Notes: a model not told the origin generated them from the letters alone. Shown: positions 25,782 through 39,444, counted from the first letter of the stretch. The stretch is DNA of 64,000 bases from Anthopleura xanthogrammica (GCA_964019055.1 OZ025206.1:15659291-15723290), one strand, 5' to 3'. Program-made: numbers and translations.

Positions 25782-28700
25782 TAGGTAATAAATTTTTTTT
25801 GCCAAAATGGGCCCAAAATTGAATTTTTCGATGACCGCGGAGTGGGGAAAAATCTCAAAATTGGGTCTTGCTAAAATTTTGCTTCTTTTTTACTGAAATC
25901 AATTGGAAATATTTCAGATGTTACTCAGAAGTAAAAAAGACAGTCTAAATGTTATTTTTTAGCACTTAAAATATTTTTGCCAAAATGGGCCCAAAAAATG
26001 ACCGCGGAGTGGGGAAAAATCTCAAAATTGGGTCTTGCTAAAATTCTGCTTCTTTTTTACTCAAATCAATTGGAAATAATTCAGATGTTAGTCAGAAGTA
26101 AAAAAGACATTATAAATGTTATTTTTTAGTAGATAAAATATTTTTGCTAAAATAGTCCAAAAATTGAATTTTTCAATGAAATTTGTATCTTCCTTAAATC
26201 TGGTCTTTTTTCATAGGATTGAATTGGAAATCATTGCGATTTTACTAAGAGGAATTAAAGTGAGTCTAAATGTTATTTCTTAGCTCATAATTTTTTTTCC
26301 CCAAAATGGGCCCAAAATTGAATTTTTCGATGACCGCGGAGTAGGGAAAAATCTCAAAATTGGGTCTTGCTAAAATTCTGCTTCTTTTTCACTGAAATCA
26401 ATTGGAAATAACTCAGATGTTACTCAGAAGTAAAAAAGACAGTCTAAATGTTATTTTTTAGCACTTAAAATATTTTTACCAAAATGAGCCCAAAATTGAA
26501 TTTTTCGATGACCGCGGAGTGGGGAAAAATCTCAAAATTGGGTCTTGCTAAAATTCTGCTTCTTTTTCACTGAAATCAATTGGAAATAATTCAGATGTTA
26601 CTCCGAAGTAAAAAAGACAGTCTAAATGTTATTTTTTAGGTAATAAATTTTTTTTGCCAAAATGGGCAAAAAATTGAATTTTTCGATGACCGCGGAGTGG
26701 GGAAAAATCTGAAAATTGGGTCTTGCTAAAATTCTGCTTCTTTTTCACTGAAATCAATTGGAAATAATTCAGATGTTACTCCGAAGTAAAAAAGACAGTC
26801 TGAATGTTTTTTTTAGGTAATAAATTTTTTTCCCAAAATGGGCCCAAAATTGAATTTTTCGATGACCGCGGAGTGGGAAAAAATCTCAAAATTGGGTCTT
26901 GCTAAAATTCTGCTTCTTTTTCACTGAAATCAATTGGAAATAATTCAGATGTTACTCAGATGTAAAAAAGAGAGGCTAAACGTTTTTTTTTAGCACTTAA
27001 AATATTTTTACCAAAATTGGACCAAAATTGAATTTTTCGATGACCGCGGAGTGGGAAAAAATCTCAAAATTGGGTCTTGCTAAAATTCTGCTTCTTTTTT
27101 ACTCAAATCAATTGGAAATAATTCAGATGTTACTCAGAAGTAAAAAAGACAGTCTAAATGTTATTTTTTAGCACTGAAAATATTTTTGCCAAAATGGGCC
27201 CAAAATTGAATTTTTCGATCACCGCGGAGTGGGGAAAAATCTCAAAATTGGTTCTTGCTAAAATTCTGCTTCTTTTTTACTCAAATCGATTGGAAATACT
27301 TCAGATGTTAGTCAGAAGTAAAAAAGACATTATAAATGTTATTTTTTAGTAGATAAAATATTTTTGCTAAAATAGTCCAAAAATTGAATTTTTCAATGAA
27401 ATTTGTATCTTGCTTAAATCTGGTCTTTTTTCATAGGATGGAATTGGAAATCATTGCGATGTTACTAAGAGGAATTAAAGTGAGTCTCAATGTTATTTCT
27501 TAGCTCATAATTTTTTTCCCCCAAAATCGGTCCAAAATTGAATTTTTCGATGACCGCGGAGTGGGGAAAAATCTCAAAATTGGGTCTTGCTAAAATTCTG
27601 CCTCTTTTTCACTGAAATCAATTGGAAATAATTCAGATGTTACTCCGAAGTAAAAAAGACAGTCTAAATGTTATTTTTTAGGTAATAAATTTTTTTTGCC
27701 AAAATGGGCCCAAAATTGAATTTTTCGATGACCGCGGAGTGGGGAAAAATCTCAAAATTGGGTCTTGCTAAAATTCTGCTTCTTTTTCACTGAAATCAAT
27801 TGGAAATAACTCAGATGTTACTCAGAAGAAAAAAAAGACAGTCTAAATGTTATTTTTTAGCACTTAAAATATTTTTACCAAAATGAGCCCAAAATTGAAT
27901 TTTTCGATGACCGCGGAGTGGGAAAAAATCTCAAAAATGGGTCTTGCTAAAATTCTGCTTCTTTTTCACTGAAATCAATTGGAAATAATTCAGATGTTAC
28001 TCAGATGTAAAAAAGAGAAACTAAACTTTTTTTTTTAGCACTTAAAATATTTTTACCAAAATTGGACCAAAATTGAATTTTTCGATGACCGCGGAGTGGG
28101 AAAAAATCTCAAAATTGGGTCTTGCTAAAATTCTGCTTCTTTTTCACTGAAATCAATTGGAAATAATTCAGATGTTACTCAGATGTAAAAAAGAGAGGCT
28201 AAACGTTTTTTTTTAGCACTTAAAATGTTTTTACCAAAATTGGACCAAAATTGAATTTTTCGATGACCGCGGAGTGGGAAAAAATCTCAAAATTGGGTCT
28301 TGCTAAAATTCTGCTTCTTTTTCACTGAAATCAATTGGAAATAATTCAGATGTTACTCAGATGTAAAAAAGAGAGGCTAAACGTTTTTTTTTAGCACTTA
28401 AAATGTTTTTACCAAAATTGGACCAAAATTGAATTTTTCGATGACCGCGGAGTGGGACAAAATCTCAAAATTGGGTCTTGCTAAAATTCTGCTTCTTTTT
28501 TACTGAAATCAATTGGAAATAATTCAGATGTTACTCAGATGTAAAAAAGAGAGGCAAAACGTTTTTTTTTAGCACTTAAAATATTTTTACCAAAATGGGA
28601 CCAAAATTGAATTTTTCGATGACCGCGGAGTGGGAAAAAATCTCAAAAATGGGTCTTGCTAAAATTCTGCTTCTTTTTCACTGAAATCAATTGGAAATAA

Positions 28701-30559
28701 TTCAGATGTTACTCCGAAGTAAAAAAGACAGTCTAAATGTTATTTTTTAGGTAATAAATTTTTTTTGCCAAAATGGGCCCAAAATTGAATTTTTCGATGA
28801 CCGCGGAGTGGGAAAAAATCTCAAAATTGGGTCTTGCTAAAATTTTGCTTCTTTTTTACTGAAATCAATTGGAAATATTTCAGATGTTACTCAGAAGTAA
28901 AAAAGACAGTCTAAATGTTATTTTTTAGCACTTAAAATATTTTTGCCAAAATGGGCCCAAAATTGAATTTTTCGATGACCACGGAGTGGGGAAAAATCTC
29001 AAAATTGGGTCTTGCTAAAATTCTGCTTCTTTTTTACTAAAATCAATTGGAAATAATTAAGATGTTAGTCAGAAGTAAAAAACACATAAATGTTATTTTT
29101 TAGTAGATAAACTATTTTTGCTAAAATAGTCCAAAAATTGAATTTTTCAATGAAATTTGTATCTTGCTTAAATCTGGTCTTTTTTCATAGGATGGAATTG
29201 GAAATCATTGCGATGTTACTAAGAGGAATTAAAGTGAGTCTAAATGTTATTTCTTAGCTCATAATTTTTTTTCCCCAAAATGGGCCCAAAATTGAATTTT
29301 TCGATGACCGCGGAGTGGGGAAAAATCTCAAAATTGGGTCTTGCTAAAATTCTGCTTCTTTTTCACTGAAATCAATTGGAAATAATTCAGATGTTACTCC
29401 GAAGTAAAAAAGACAGTCTAAATGTTATTTTTTAGGTAATAAATTTTTTTTGCCAAAATGGGCCCAAAATTGAATTTTTCGATGACCGCGGAGTGGGAAA
29501 AAATCTCAAAATTGGGTCTTGCTAAAATTCTGCTTCTTTTTTACTCAAATCAATTGGAAATAATTCAGATGTTAGTCAGAAGTAAAAAAGACATTATAAA
29601 TGTTATTTTTTAGTAGATAAAATATTTTTGCTAAAATAGTCCAAAAATTGAATTTTTCAATGACCGCGGAGTGGGAAAAAATCTCAAAATTGGGTCTTGC
29701 TAAAATTCTGCTTCTTTTTCACTGAAATCAATTGGAAATAATTCAGATGTTACTCCGAAGTAAAAAAGACAGTCTGAATGTTTTTTTTAGGTAATAAATT
29801 TTTTTTCCCAAAATGGGCCCAAAATTGAATTTTTCGATGACCGCGGAGTGGGAAAAAATCTCAAAATTGGGTCTTGCTAAAATTCTGCTTCTTTTTCACT
29901 GAAATCAATTGGAAATAATTCAGATGTTACTCAGATGTAAAAAAGAGAGGCTAAACGTTTTTTTTTAGCACTTAAAATATTTTTACCAAAATTGGACCAA
30001 AATTGAATTTTTCGATGACCGCGGAGTGGGAAAAAATCTCAAAATTGGGTCTTGCTAAAATTCTGCTTCTTTTTTACTGAAATCAATTGGAAATAATTCA
30101 GATGTTACTCAGAAGTAAAAAAGACAGTCTAAATGTTATTTTTTAGCACTGAAAATATTTTTGCCAAAATGGGCCCAAAATTGAATTTTTCGATCACCGC
30201 GGAGTGGGGAAAAATCTCAAAATTGGGTCTTGCTAAAATTCTGCTTCTTTTTTACTCAAATCGATTGGAAATACTTCACATGTTAGTCAGAAGTAAAAAA
30301 GACATTATAAATGTTATTTTTTAGTAGATAAAATATTTTTGCTAAAATAGTCCAAAAATTGAATTTTTCAATGAAATTTGTATCTTGCTTAAATCTGGTC
30401 TTTTTTCATAGGATGGAATTGGAAATCATTGCGATGTTACTAAGAGGAATTAAAGTGAGTCTAAATGTTATTTCTTAGCTCATAATTTTTTTTCCCCAAA
30501 ATGGGCCCAAAATTGAATTTTTCGATGACAGCGGAGTGGGGAAAAATCTCTAAATTGGG

Positions 30560-32123
30560 TCTTGCTAAAATTCTGCTTCTTTTTCACTGAAATCAATTGG
30601 AAATAACTCAGATGTTACTCCGAAGTAAAAAAGACAGTCTAAATGTTATTTTTTAGGTAATAAATTTTTTTTGCCAAAATGGGCCCAAAATTGAATTTTT
30701 CGATGACCGCGGAGTGGGAAAAAATCTCAAAATTGGCTCTTGCTAAAATTCTGCTTCTTTTTTACTCAAATCAATTGGAAATAATTCAGATGTTAGTCAG
30801 AAGTAAAAAAGACATTATAAATGTTATTTTTTAGTAGATAAAATATTTTTGCTAAAATAGTCCAAAAATTGAATTTTTCAATGAAATTTGTATCTTGCTT
30901 AAATCTGGTCTTTTTTCATAGGATGGAATTGGAAATCATTGCGATGTTACTAAGAGGAATTAAAGTGAGTCTCAATGTTATTTCTTAGCTCATAATTTTT
31001 TTTCCCCAAAATCGGCCCAAAATTGAATTTTTCGATGACCGCGGAGTAGGGAAAAATCTCAAAATTGGGTCTTGCTAAAATTTTGCTTCTTTTTTACTGA
31101 AATCAATTGGAAATATTTCAGATGTTACTCAGAAGTAAAAAAGACAGTCTAAATGTTATTTTTTAGCACTTAAAATATTTTTGCCAAAATGGGCCCAAAA
31201 TTGAATTTTTCGATGACCGCGGAGTAGGGAAAAATCTCAAAATTGGGTCTTGCTAAAATTCTGCTTCTTTTTCACTGAAATCAATTGGAAATAACTCAGA
31301 TGTTACTCAGAAGTAAAAAAGACAGTCTAAATGTTATTTTTTAGCACTTAAAATATTTTTACCAAAATGGGCCCAAAATTGAATTTTTCGATGACCGCGG
31401 AGTAGGGAAAAATCTCAAAATTGGGTCTTGCTAAAATTTTGCTTCTTTTTTACTGAAATCAATTGGAAATATTTCAGATGTTACTCAGAAGTAAAAAAGA
31501 CAGTCTAAATGTTATTTTTTAGCACTTAAAATATTTTTGCCAAAATGGGCCCAAAATTGAATTTTTCGATGACCGCGGAGTAGGGAAAAATCTCAAAATT
31601 GGGTCTTGCTAAAATTCTGCTTCTTTTTCACTGAAATCAATTGGAAATAACTCAGATGTTACTCCGAAGTAAAAAAGACAGTCTAAATGTTATTTTTTAG
31701 GTAATAAATTTTTTTTGCCAAAATGGGCCCAAAATTGAATTTTTCGATGACCGCGGAGTGGGAAAAAATCTCAAAATTGGCTCTTGCTAAAATTCTGCTT
31801 CTTTTTTACTCAAATCAATTGGAAATAATTCAGATGTTAGTCAGAAGTAAAAAAGACATTATAAATGTTATTTTTTAGTAGATAAAATATTTTTGCTAAA
31901 ATAGTCCAAAAATTGAATTTTTCAATGAAATTTGTATCTTGCTTAAATCTGGTCTTTTTTCATAGGATGGAATTGGAAATCATTGCGATGTTACTAAGAG
32001 GAATTAAAGTGAGTCTCAATGTTATTTCTTAGCTCATAATTTTTTTTCCCCAAAATCGGCCCAAAATTGAATTTTTCGATGACCGCGGAGTAGGGAAAAA
32101 TCTCAAAATTGGGTCTTGCTAAA
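30560..32123. repeat. Higher-order repeat with 1044-bp spacing
   Basis: The variants ATTGGCTCTTGC (30735 and 31779) and GTCTCAATG with AAAATCGGCCC (30969 and 32013) recur 1044 bp apart. The similarity covers about 520 bp in each copy. Confidence 0.75.
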
Positions 32124-35100
32124 ATTCTGCTTCTTTTTCACTGAAATCAATTGGAAATAACTCAGATGTTACTCAGAAGTAAAAAAGACAGTCTAAATGT
32201 TATTTTTTAGCACTTAAAATATTTTTACCAAAATGGGCCCAAAATTGAATTTTTCGATGACCGCGGAGTGGGAAAAAATCTCAAAATTGGGTCTTGCTAA
32301 AATTCTGCTTCTTTTTCACTGAAATCAATTGGAAATAATTCAGATGTTACTCAGATGTAAAAAAGAGAGGCTAAACGTTTTTTTTTAGCACTTAAAATGT
32401 TTTTACCAAAATTGGACCAAAATTGAATTTTTCGATGAATGGGAGTGGGACAAAATCTCAAAATTGGGTCTTGCTAAAATTCTGCTTCTTTTTTACTGAA
32501 ATCAATTGGAAATAATTCAGATGTTACTCCGAAGTAAAAAAGACAGTCTAAATGTTATTTTTTAGGTAATAAATTTTTTTTGCCAAAATGGGCCCAAAAT
32601 TAAATTTTTCGATGACCGCGGAGTGGGAAAAAATCTCAAAATTGGGTCTTGCTAAAATTCTGCTTCTTTTTTACTCAAATCAATTGGAAATAATTCAGAT
32701 GTTAGTCAGAAGTAAAAAAGACATTATAAATGTTATTTTTTAGTAGATAAAATATTTTTGCTAAAATAGTCCAAAAATTGAATTTTTCAATGACCGCGGA
32801 GTGGGAAAAAATCTCAAAATTGGGTCTTGCTAAAATTCTGCTTCTTTTTCACTGAAATCAATTGGAAATAATTCAGATGTTACTCCGAAGTAAAAAAGAC
32901 AGTCTGAATGTTTTTTTTAGGTAATAAATTTTTTTTCCCAAAATGGGCCCAAAATTGAATTTTTCGATGACCGCGGAGTGGGAAAAAATCTCAAAATTGG
33001 GTCTTGCTAAAATTCTGCTTCTTTTTCACTGAAATCAATTGGAAATAATTCAGATGTTACTCAGATGTAAAAAAGAGAGGCTAAACGTTTTTTTTTAGCA
33101 CTTAAAATGTTTTTACCAAAATTGGACCAAAATTGAATTTTTCGATGACCGCGGAGTTGGACAAAATCTCAAAATTGGGTCTTGCTAAAATTCTGCTTCT
33201 TTTTTACTAAAATCAATTGGAAATAATTAAGATGTTAGTCAGAAGTAAAAAACACATAAATGTTATTTTTTAGTAGATAAACTATTTTTGCTAAAATAGT
33301 CCAAAAATTGAATTTTTCAATGAAATTTGTATCTTGCTTAAATCTGGTCTTTTTTCATAGGATGGAATTGGAAATCATTGCGATGTTACTAAGAGGAATT
33401 AAAGTGAGTCTAAATGTTATTTCTTAGCTCATAATTTTTTTTCCCCAAAATGGGTCCAAAATTGAATTTTTCGATGACCGCGGAGTGGGGAAAAATCTCA
33501 AAATTGGGTCTTGCTAAAATTCTGCTTCTTTTTCACTGAAATCAATTGGAAATAATTCAGATGTTACTCAGAAGTAAAAAAGACAGTCTAAATGTTATTT
33601 TTTAGCACTGAAAATATTTTTGCCAAAATGGGCCCAAAATTGAATTTTTCGATCACCGCGGAGTGGGGAAAAATCTCAAAATTGGGTCTTGCTAAAATTC
33701 TGCTTCTTTTTTACTCAAATCGATTGGAAATACTTCACATGTTAGTCAGAAGTAAAAAAGACATTATAAATGTTATTTTTTAGTAGATAAAATATTTTTG
33801 CTAAAATAGTCCAAAAATTGAATTTTTCAATGAAATTTGTATCTTGCTTAAATCTGGTCTTTTTTCATAGGATGGAATTGGAAATCATTGCGATGTTACT
33901 AAGAGGAATTAAAGTGAGTCTAAATGTTATTTCTTAGCTCATAATTTTTTTTCCCCAAAATGGGCCCAAAATTGAATTTTTCGATGACCGCGGAGTGGGG
34001 AAAAATATCAAAATTGGGTCTTGCTAAAATTCTGCTTCTTTTTCACTGAAATCAATTGGAAATAACTCAGATGTTACTCAGAAGTAAAAAAGACAGTCTA
34101 AATGTTATTTTTTAGCACTTAAAATATTTTTACCAAAATGGGCCCAAAATTGAATTTTTCGATGACCGCGGAGTGGGAAAAAATCTCAAAATTGGGTCTT
34201 GCTAAAATTCTGCTTCTTTTTTACTGAAATCAATTGAAAATATTTCGGATGTTACTCAGAAGTAAAAAAGACAGTCTAAATGTTATTTTTTAGCACTGAA
34301 AATATTTTTTCCCAAAATGGGCCCAAAAAATGACCGCGGAGTGGGGAAAAATCTCAAAATTGGGTCTTGCTAAAATTCTGCTTCTTTTTTACTCAAATCA
34401 ATTGGAAATAATTCAGATGTTAGTCAGAAGTAAAAAAGACATTATAAATGTTATTTTTTAGTAGATAAAATATTTTTGCTAAAATAGTCCAAAAATTGAA
34501 TTTTTCAATGAAATTTGTATCTTGCTTAAATCTGGTCTTTTTTCATAGGATGGAATTGGAAATCATTGCGATGTTACTAAGAGGAATTAAAGTGAGTCTA
34601 AATGTTATTTCTTAGCTCATAATTTTTTTTCCCCAAAATCGGCCCAAAATTGAATTTTTCGATGACCGCGGAGTAGGGAAAAATCTCAAAATTAGGTCTT
34701 GCTAAAATTCTGCTTCTTTTTTACTCAAATCAATTGGAAATAATTCAGATGTTAGTCAGAAGTAAAAAAGACATAAATGTTATTTTTTAGTAGATAAAAT
34801 ATTTTTGCTAAAATAGTCCAAAAATTGAATTTTTCAATGAAATTTGTATCTTGCTTAAATCTGGTCTTTTTTCATAGGATGGAATTGGAAATCATTGCGA
34901 TGTTACTAAGAGGAATTAAAGTGAGTCTAAATGTTATTTCTTAGCTCATAATTTTTTTTCCCCAAAATGGGCCCAAAATTGAATTTTTCGATGACCGCGG
35001 AGTGGGGAAAAATCTCAAAATTGGGTCTTGCTAAAATTCTGCTTCTTTTTCACTGAAATCAATTGGAAATAATTCAGATGTTACTCAGATGTAAAAAAGA

Positions 35101-36100
35101 GAGGCTAAACGTTTTTTTTTAGCACTTAAAATATTTTTACCAAAATTGGACCAAAATTGAATTTTTCGATGACCGCGGAGTGGGAAAAAATCTCAAAATT
35201 GGGTCTTGCTAAAATTCTGCTTCTTTTTTACTGAAATCAATTGGAAATAATTCAGATGTTACTCAGAAGTAAAAAAGACAGTCTAAATGTTATTTTTTAG
35301 CACTGAAAATATTTTTGCCAAAATGGGCCCAAAATTGAATTTTTCGATCACCGCGGAGTGGGGAAAAATCTGAAAATTGGGTCTTGCTAAAATTCTGCTT
35401 CTTTTTTACTCAAATCGATTGGAAATACTTCAGATGTTAGTCAGAAGTAAAAAAGACATTATAAATGTTATTTTTTAGTAGATAAAATATTTTTGCTAAA
35501 ATAGTCCAAAAATTGAATTTTTCAATGAAATTTGTATCTTGCTTAAATCTGGTCTTTTTTCATAGGATGGAATTGGAAATCATTGCGATGTTACTAAGAG
35601 GAATTAAAGTGAGTCTAAATGTTATTTCTTAGCTCATAATTTTTTTTCCCCAAAATGGGTCCAAAATTGAATTTTTCGATGACCGCGGAGTGGGGAAAAA
35701 TCTCAAAATTGGGTCTTGCTAAAATTCTGCTTCTTTTTCACTGAAATCAATTGGAAATAATTCAGATGTTACTCCGAAGTAAAAAAGACAGTCTAAATGT
35801 TATTTTTTAGGTAATAAATTTTTTTTGCCAAAATGGGCCCAAAATTGAATTTTTCGATGACCGCGGAGTGGGGAAAAATCTCAAAATTGGGTCTTGCTAA
35901 AATTCTGCTTCTTTTTCACTGAAATCAATTGGAAATAACTCAGATGTTACTCAGAAGTAAAAAAGACAGTCTAAATGTTATTTTTTAGCACTTAAAATAT
36001 TTTTACCAAAATGGGCCCAAAATTGAATTTTTCGATGACCGCGGAGTGGGAAAAAATCTCAAAATTGGGTCTTGCTAAAATTCTGCTTCTTTTTCACTGA

Positions 36101-38894
36101 AGTCAATTGGAAATAATTCAGATGTTACTCAGATGTAAAAAAGAGAGGCTAAACGTTTTTTTTTAGCACTTAAAATATTTTTACCAAAATTGGACCAAAA
36201 TTGAATTTTTCGATGACCGCGGAGTGGGAAAAAATCTCAAAATTGGGTCTTGCTAAAATTCTGCTTCTTTTTTACTGAAATCAATTGGAAATAATTCAGA
36301 TGTTACTCAGATGTAAAAAAGAGAGGCTAAACGTTTTTTTTTAGCACTTAAAATATTTTTACCAAAATGGGACCAAAATTGAATTTTTCGATGACCGCGG
36401 AGTGCGAAAAAATCTCAAAAATGGGTCTTGCTAAAATTCTGCTTCTTTTTTACTCAAATCAATTGGAAATACTTCAGATGTTAGTCAGAAGTAAAAAAGA
36501 CATAAATGTTATTTTTTAGTAGATAAAATATTTTTGCTAAAATAGTCCAAAAATTGATTTTTTCAATGAAATTTGTATCTTGCTTAAATCTGGTCTTTTT
36601 TCATAGGATGGAATTGGAAATCATTGCGATGTTACTAAGAGGAATTAAAGTGAGTCTAAATGTTATTTCTTAGCTCATAATTTTTTTTCCCCAAAATGGG
36701 CCCAAAATTGAATTTTTCGATGACCGCGGAGTGGGGAAAAATCTCAAAATTGGGTCTTGCTAAAATTCTGCTTCTTTTTCACTGAAATCAATTGGAAATA
36801 ATTCAGATGTTACTCCGAAGTAAAAAACACAGTCTAAATGTTATTTTTTAGGTAATAAATTTTTTTTGCCAAAATGGGCCCAAAATTGAATTTTTCGATG
36901 ACCGCGGAGTGGGAAAAAATCTCAAAATTGGTTCTTGCTAAAATTCTGCTTCTTTTTTACTCAAATCAATTGGAAATAATTCAGATGTTAGTCAGAAGTA
37001 AAAAAGACATTATAAATGTTATTTTTTAGTAGATAAAATATTTTTGCTAAAATAGTCCAAAAATTGAATTTTTCAATGACCGCGGAGTGGGAAAAAATCT
37101 CAAAATTGGGTCTTGCTAAAATTCTGCTTCTTTTTCACTGAAATCAATTGGAAATAACTCAGATGTTACTCAGAAGTAAAAAAGACAGTCTAAATGTTAT
37201 TTTTTAGGTAATAAATTTTTTTTGCCAAAATGGGCCCAAAATTGAATTTTTCGATGACCGCGGAGTGGGGAAAAATCTCAAAATTGGGTCTTGCTAAAAT
37301 TCTGCTTCTTTTTTACTCAAATCAATTGGAAATAATTCAGATGTTAGTCAGAAGTAAAAAAGACATTATAAATGTTATTTTTTAGTAGATAAAATATTTT
37401 TGCCAAAATGGGCCCAAAATTGAATTTTTCGATGACCGCGGAGTAGGGAAAAATCTCAAAATTGGGTCTTGCTAAAATTCTGCTTCTTTTTCACTGAAGT
37501 CAATTGGAAATAATTCAGATGTTACTCAGATGTAAAAAAGAGAGGCTAAACGTTTTTTTTTAGCACTTAAAATATTTTTACCAAAATTGGACCAAAATTG
37601 AATTTTTCGATGACCGCGGAGTGGGAAAAAATCTCAAAATTGGGTCTTGCTAAAATTCTGCTTCTTTTTTACTGAAATCAATTGGAAATAATTCAGATGT
37701 TACTCAGATGTAAAAAAGAGAGGCTAAACGTTTTTTTTTAGCACTTAAAATATTTTTACCAAAATGGGACCAAAATTGAATTTTTCGATGACCGCGGAGT
37801 GGGAAAAAATCTCAAAAATGGGTCTTGCTAAAATTCTGCTTCTTTTTTACTCAAATCAATTGGAAATACTTCAGATGTTAGTCAGAAGTAAAAAAGACAT
37901 AAATGTTATTTTTTAGTAGATAAAATATTTTTGCTAAAATAGTCCAAAAATTGATTTTTTCAATGAAATTTGTATCTTGCTTAAATCTGGTCTTTTTTCA
38001 TAGGATGGAATTGGAAATCATTGCGATGTTACTAAGAGGAATTAAAGTGAGTCTAAATGTTATTTCTTAGCTCATAATTTTTTTTCCCCAAAATGGGCCC
38101 AAAATTGAATTTTTCGATGACCGCGGAGTGGGGAAAAATCTCAAAATTGGGTCTTGCTAAAATTCTGCTTCTTTTTCACTGAAATCAATTGGAAATAATT
38201 CAGATGTTACTCCGAAGTAAAAAACACAGTCTAAATGTTATTTTTTAGGTAATAAATTTTTTTTGCCAAAATGGGCCCAAAATTGAATTTTTCGATGACC
38301 GCGGAGTGGGAAAAAATCTCAAAATTGGTTCTTGCTAAAATTCTGCTTCTTTTTTACTCAAATCAATTGGAAATAATTCAGATGTTAGTCAGAAGTAAAA
38401 AAGACATTATAAATGTTATTTTTTAGTAGATAAAATATTTTTGCTAAAATAGTCCAAAAATTGAATTTTTCAATGACCGCGGAGTGGGAAAAAATCTCAA
38501 AATTGGGTCTTGCTAAAATTCTGCTTCTTTTTCACTGAAATCAATTGGAAATAACTCAGATGTTACTCAGAAGTAAAAAAGACAGTCTAAATGTTATTTT
38601 TTAGGTAATAAATTTTTTTTGCCAAAATGGGCCCAAAATTGAATTTTTCGATGACCGCGGAGTGGGGAAAAATCTCAAAATTGGGTCTTGCTAAAATTCT
38701 GCTTCTTTTTTACTCAAATCAATTGGAAATAATTCAGATGTTAGTCAGAAGTAAAAAAGACATTATAAATGTTATTTTTTAGTAGATAAAATATTTTTGC
38801 CAAAATGGGCCCAAAATTGAATTTTTCGATGACCGCGGAGTAGGGAAAAATCTCAAAATTGGGTCTTGCTAAAATTCTGCTTCTTTTTCACTGA
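36101..38894. repeat. Tandem duplication of 1397 bp within the satellite
   Basis: Rare markers CTGAAGTCAATTGG (36101 and 37498), TTGATTTTTTCAATG (36554 and 37951) and AAAAAACACAGTC recur exactly 1397 bp apart. The two copies are nearly identical; one difference seen is GTGCGAAAA at about 36402 versus GTGGGAAAA at about 37799. This is the most recent-looking block in the array. Confidence 0.88.
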
Positions 38895-39444
38895 AATCAA
38901 TTGGAAATAACTCAGATGTTACTCAGAAGTAAAAAAGACAGTCTAAATGTTATTTTTTAGGTAATAAATTTTTTTTGCCAAAATGGGCCCAAAATTGAAT
39001 TTTTCGATGACCGCGGAGTGGGAAAAAATCTCAAAATTGGGTCTTGCTAAAATTCTGCTTCTTTTTTACTGAAATCAATTGAAAATATTTCAGATGTTAC
39101 TCAGAAGTAAAAAAGACAGTCTAAATGTTATTTTTTAGCACTTAAAATATTTTTGCCAAAATGGAGTGGGGAAAAATGTCAAAATTGGGTCTTGCTAAAA
39201 TTTTACTTTGTTTTCACTGAAATTAATTGGAAATAATTCTAATGTTAGTCAGAAGTAAAAAAGCATTATAAATGTTAGTTTTTAGTTTATAAAATATTTT
39301 TGCTAAAATAGTCCAAAAATTGAATTTTTCAATGAAATTTGGATCTTGCTTAAATCTGGTCTTTTTTTCATAGGATGGAATTGGAAATCATTGCGATGTT
39401 ACTAAGAGGAATTAAAGTGAGTCTAAATGTTATTTCTTAGCTCA

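Larger units (their letters stand above)
11858..39444. repeat. 178-bp satellite array, mixed-subtype segment
   Basis: About 155 tandem monomers fall into at least four subtypes. They are the standard AGCACTT units, AGGTAATAAATT units (from about 12388), GAGAGGCTAAACG units (from about 19240), and a 154-bp type (GTAGATAAAATATTTTTGC with AAAATAGTCC) that is usually followed by a 178-bp CTCATAATTTTT unit. The 154-bp units begin near 11858, 14850, 17668, 21741, 22251, 26108, 27327, 29086, 30301, 30820, 31857, 33256, 33761, 34439, 34771, 35457, 36501, 37898 and others. Frames of 60-70 codons across junctions are by-products, not genes. Confidence 0.94.

Noticed and set aside
10036..33783. Several open frames of 62-69 codons starting with Met inside the satellite, some nearly identical
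   Set aside because: They arise because the monomer is about 59 codons long and recurs. The frame shifts at each 178-bp unit, substitutions show no codon pattern, and no splice or start context is present.
2758..39444. CRISPR-like array
   Set aside because: The repeat unit is continuous with no unique spacers, the period is 178 bp, and the surrounding genes are animal genes with introns.
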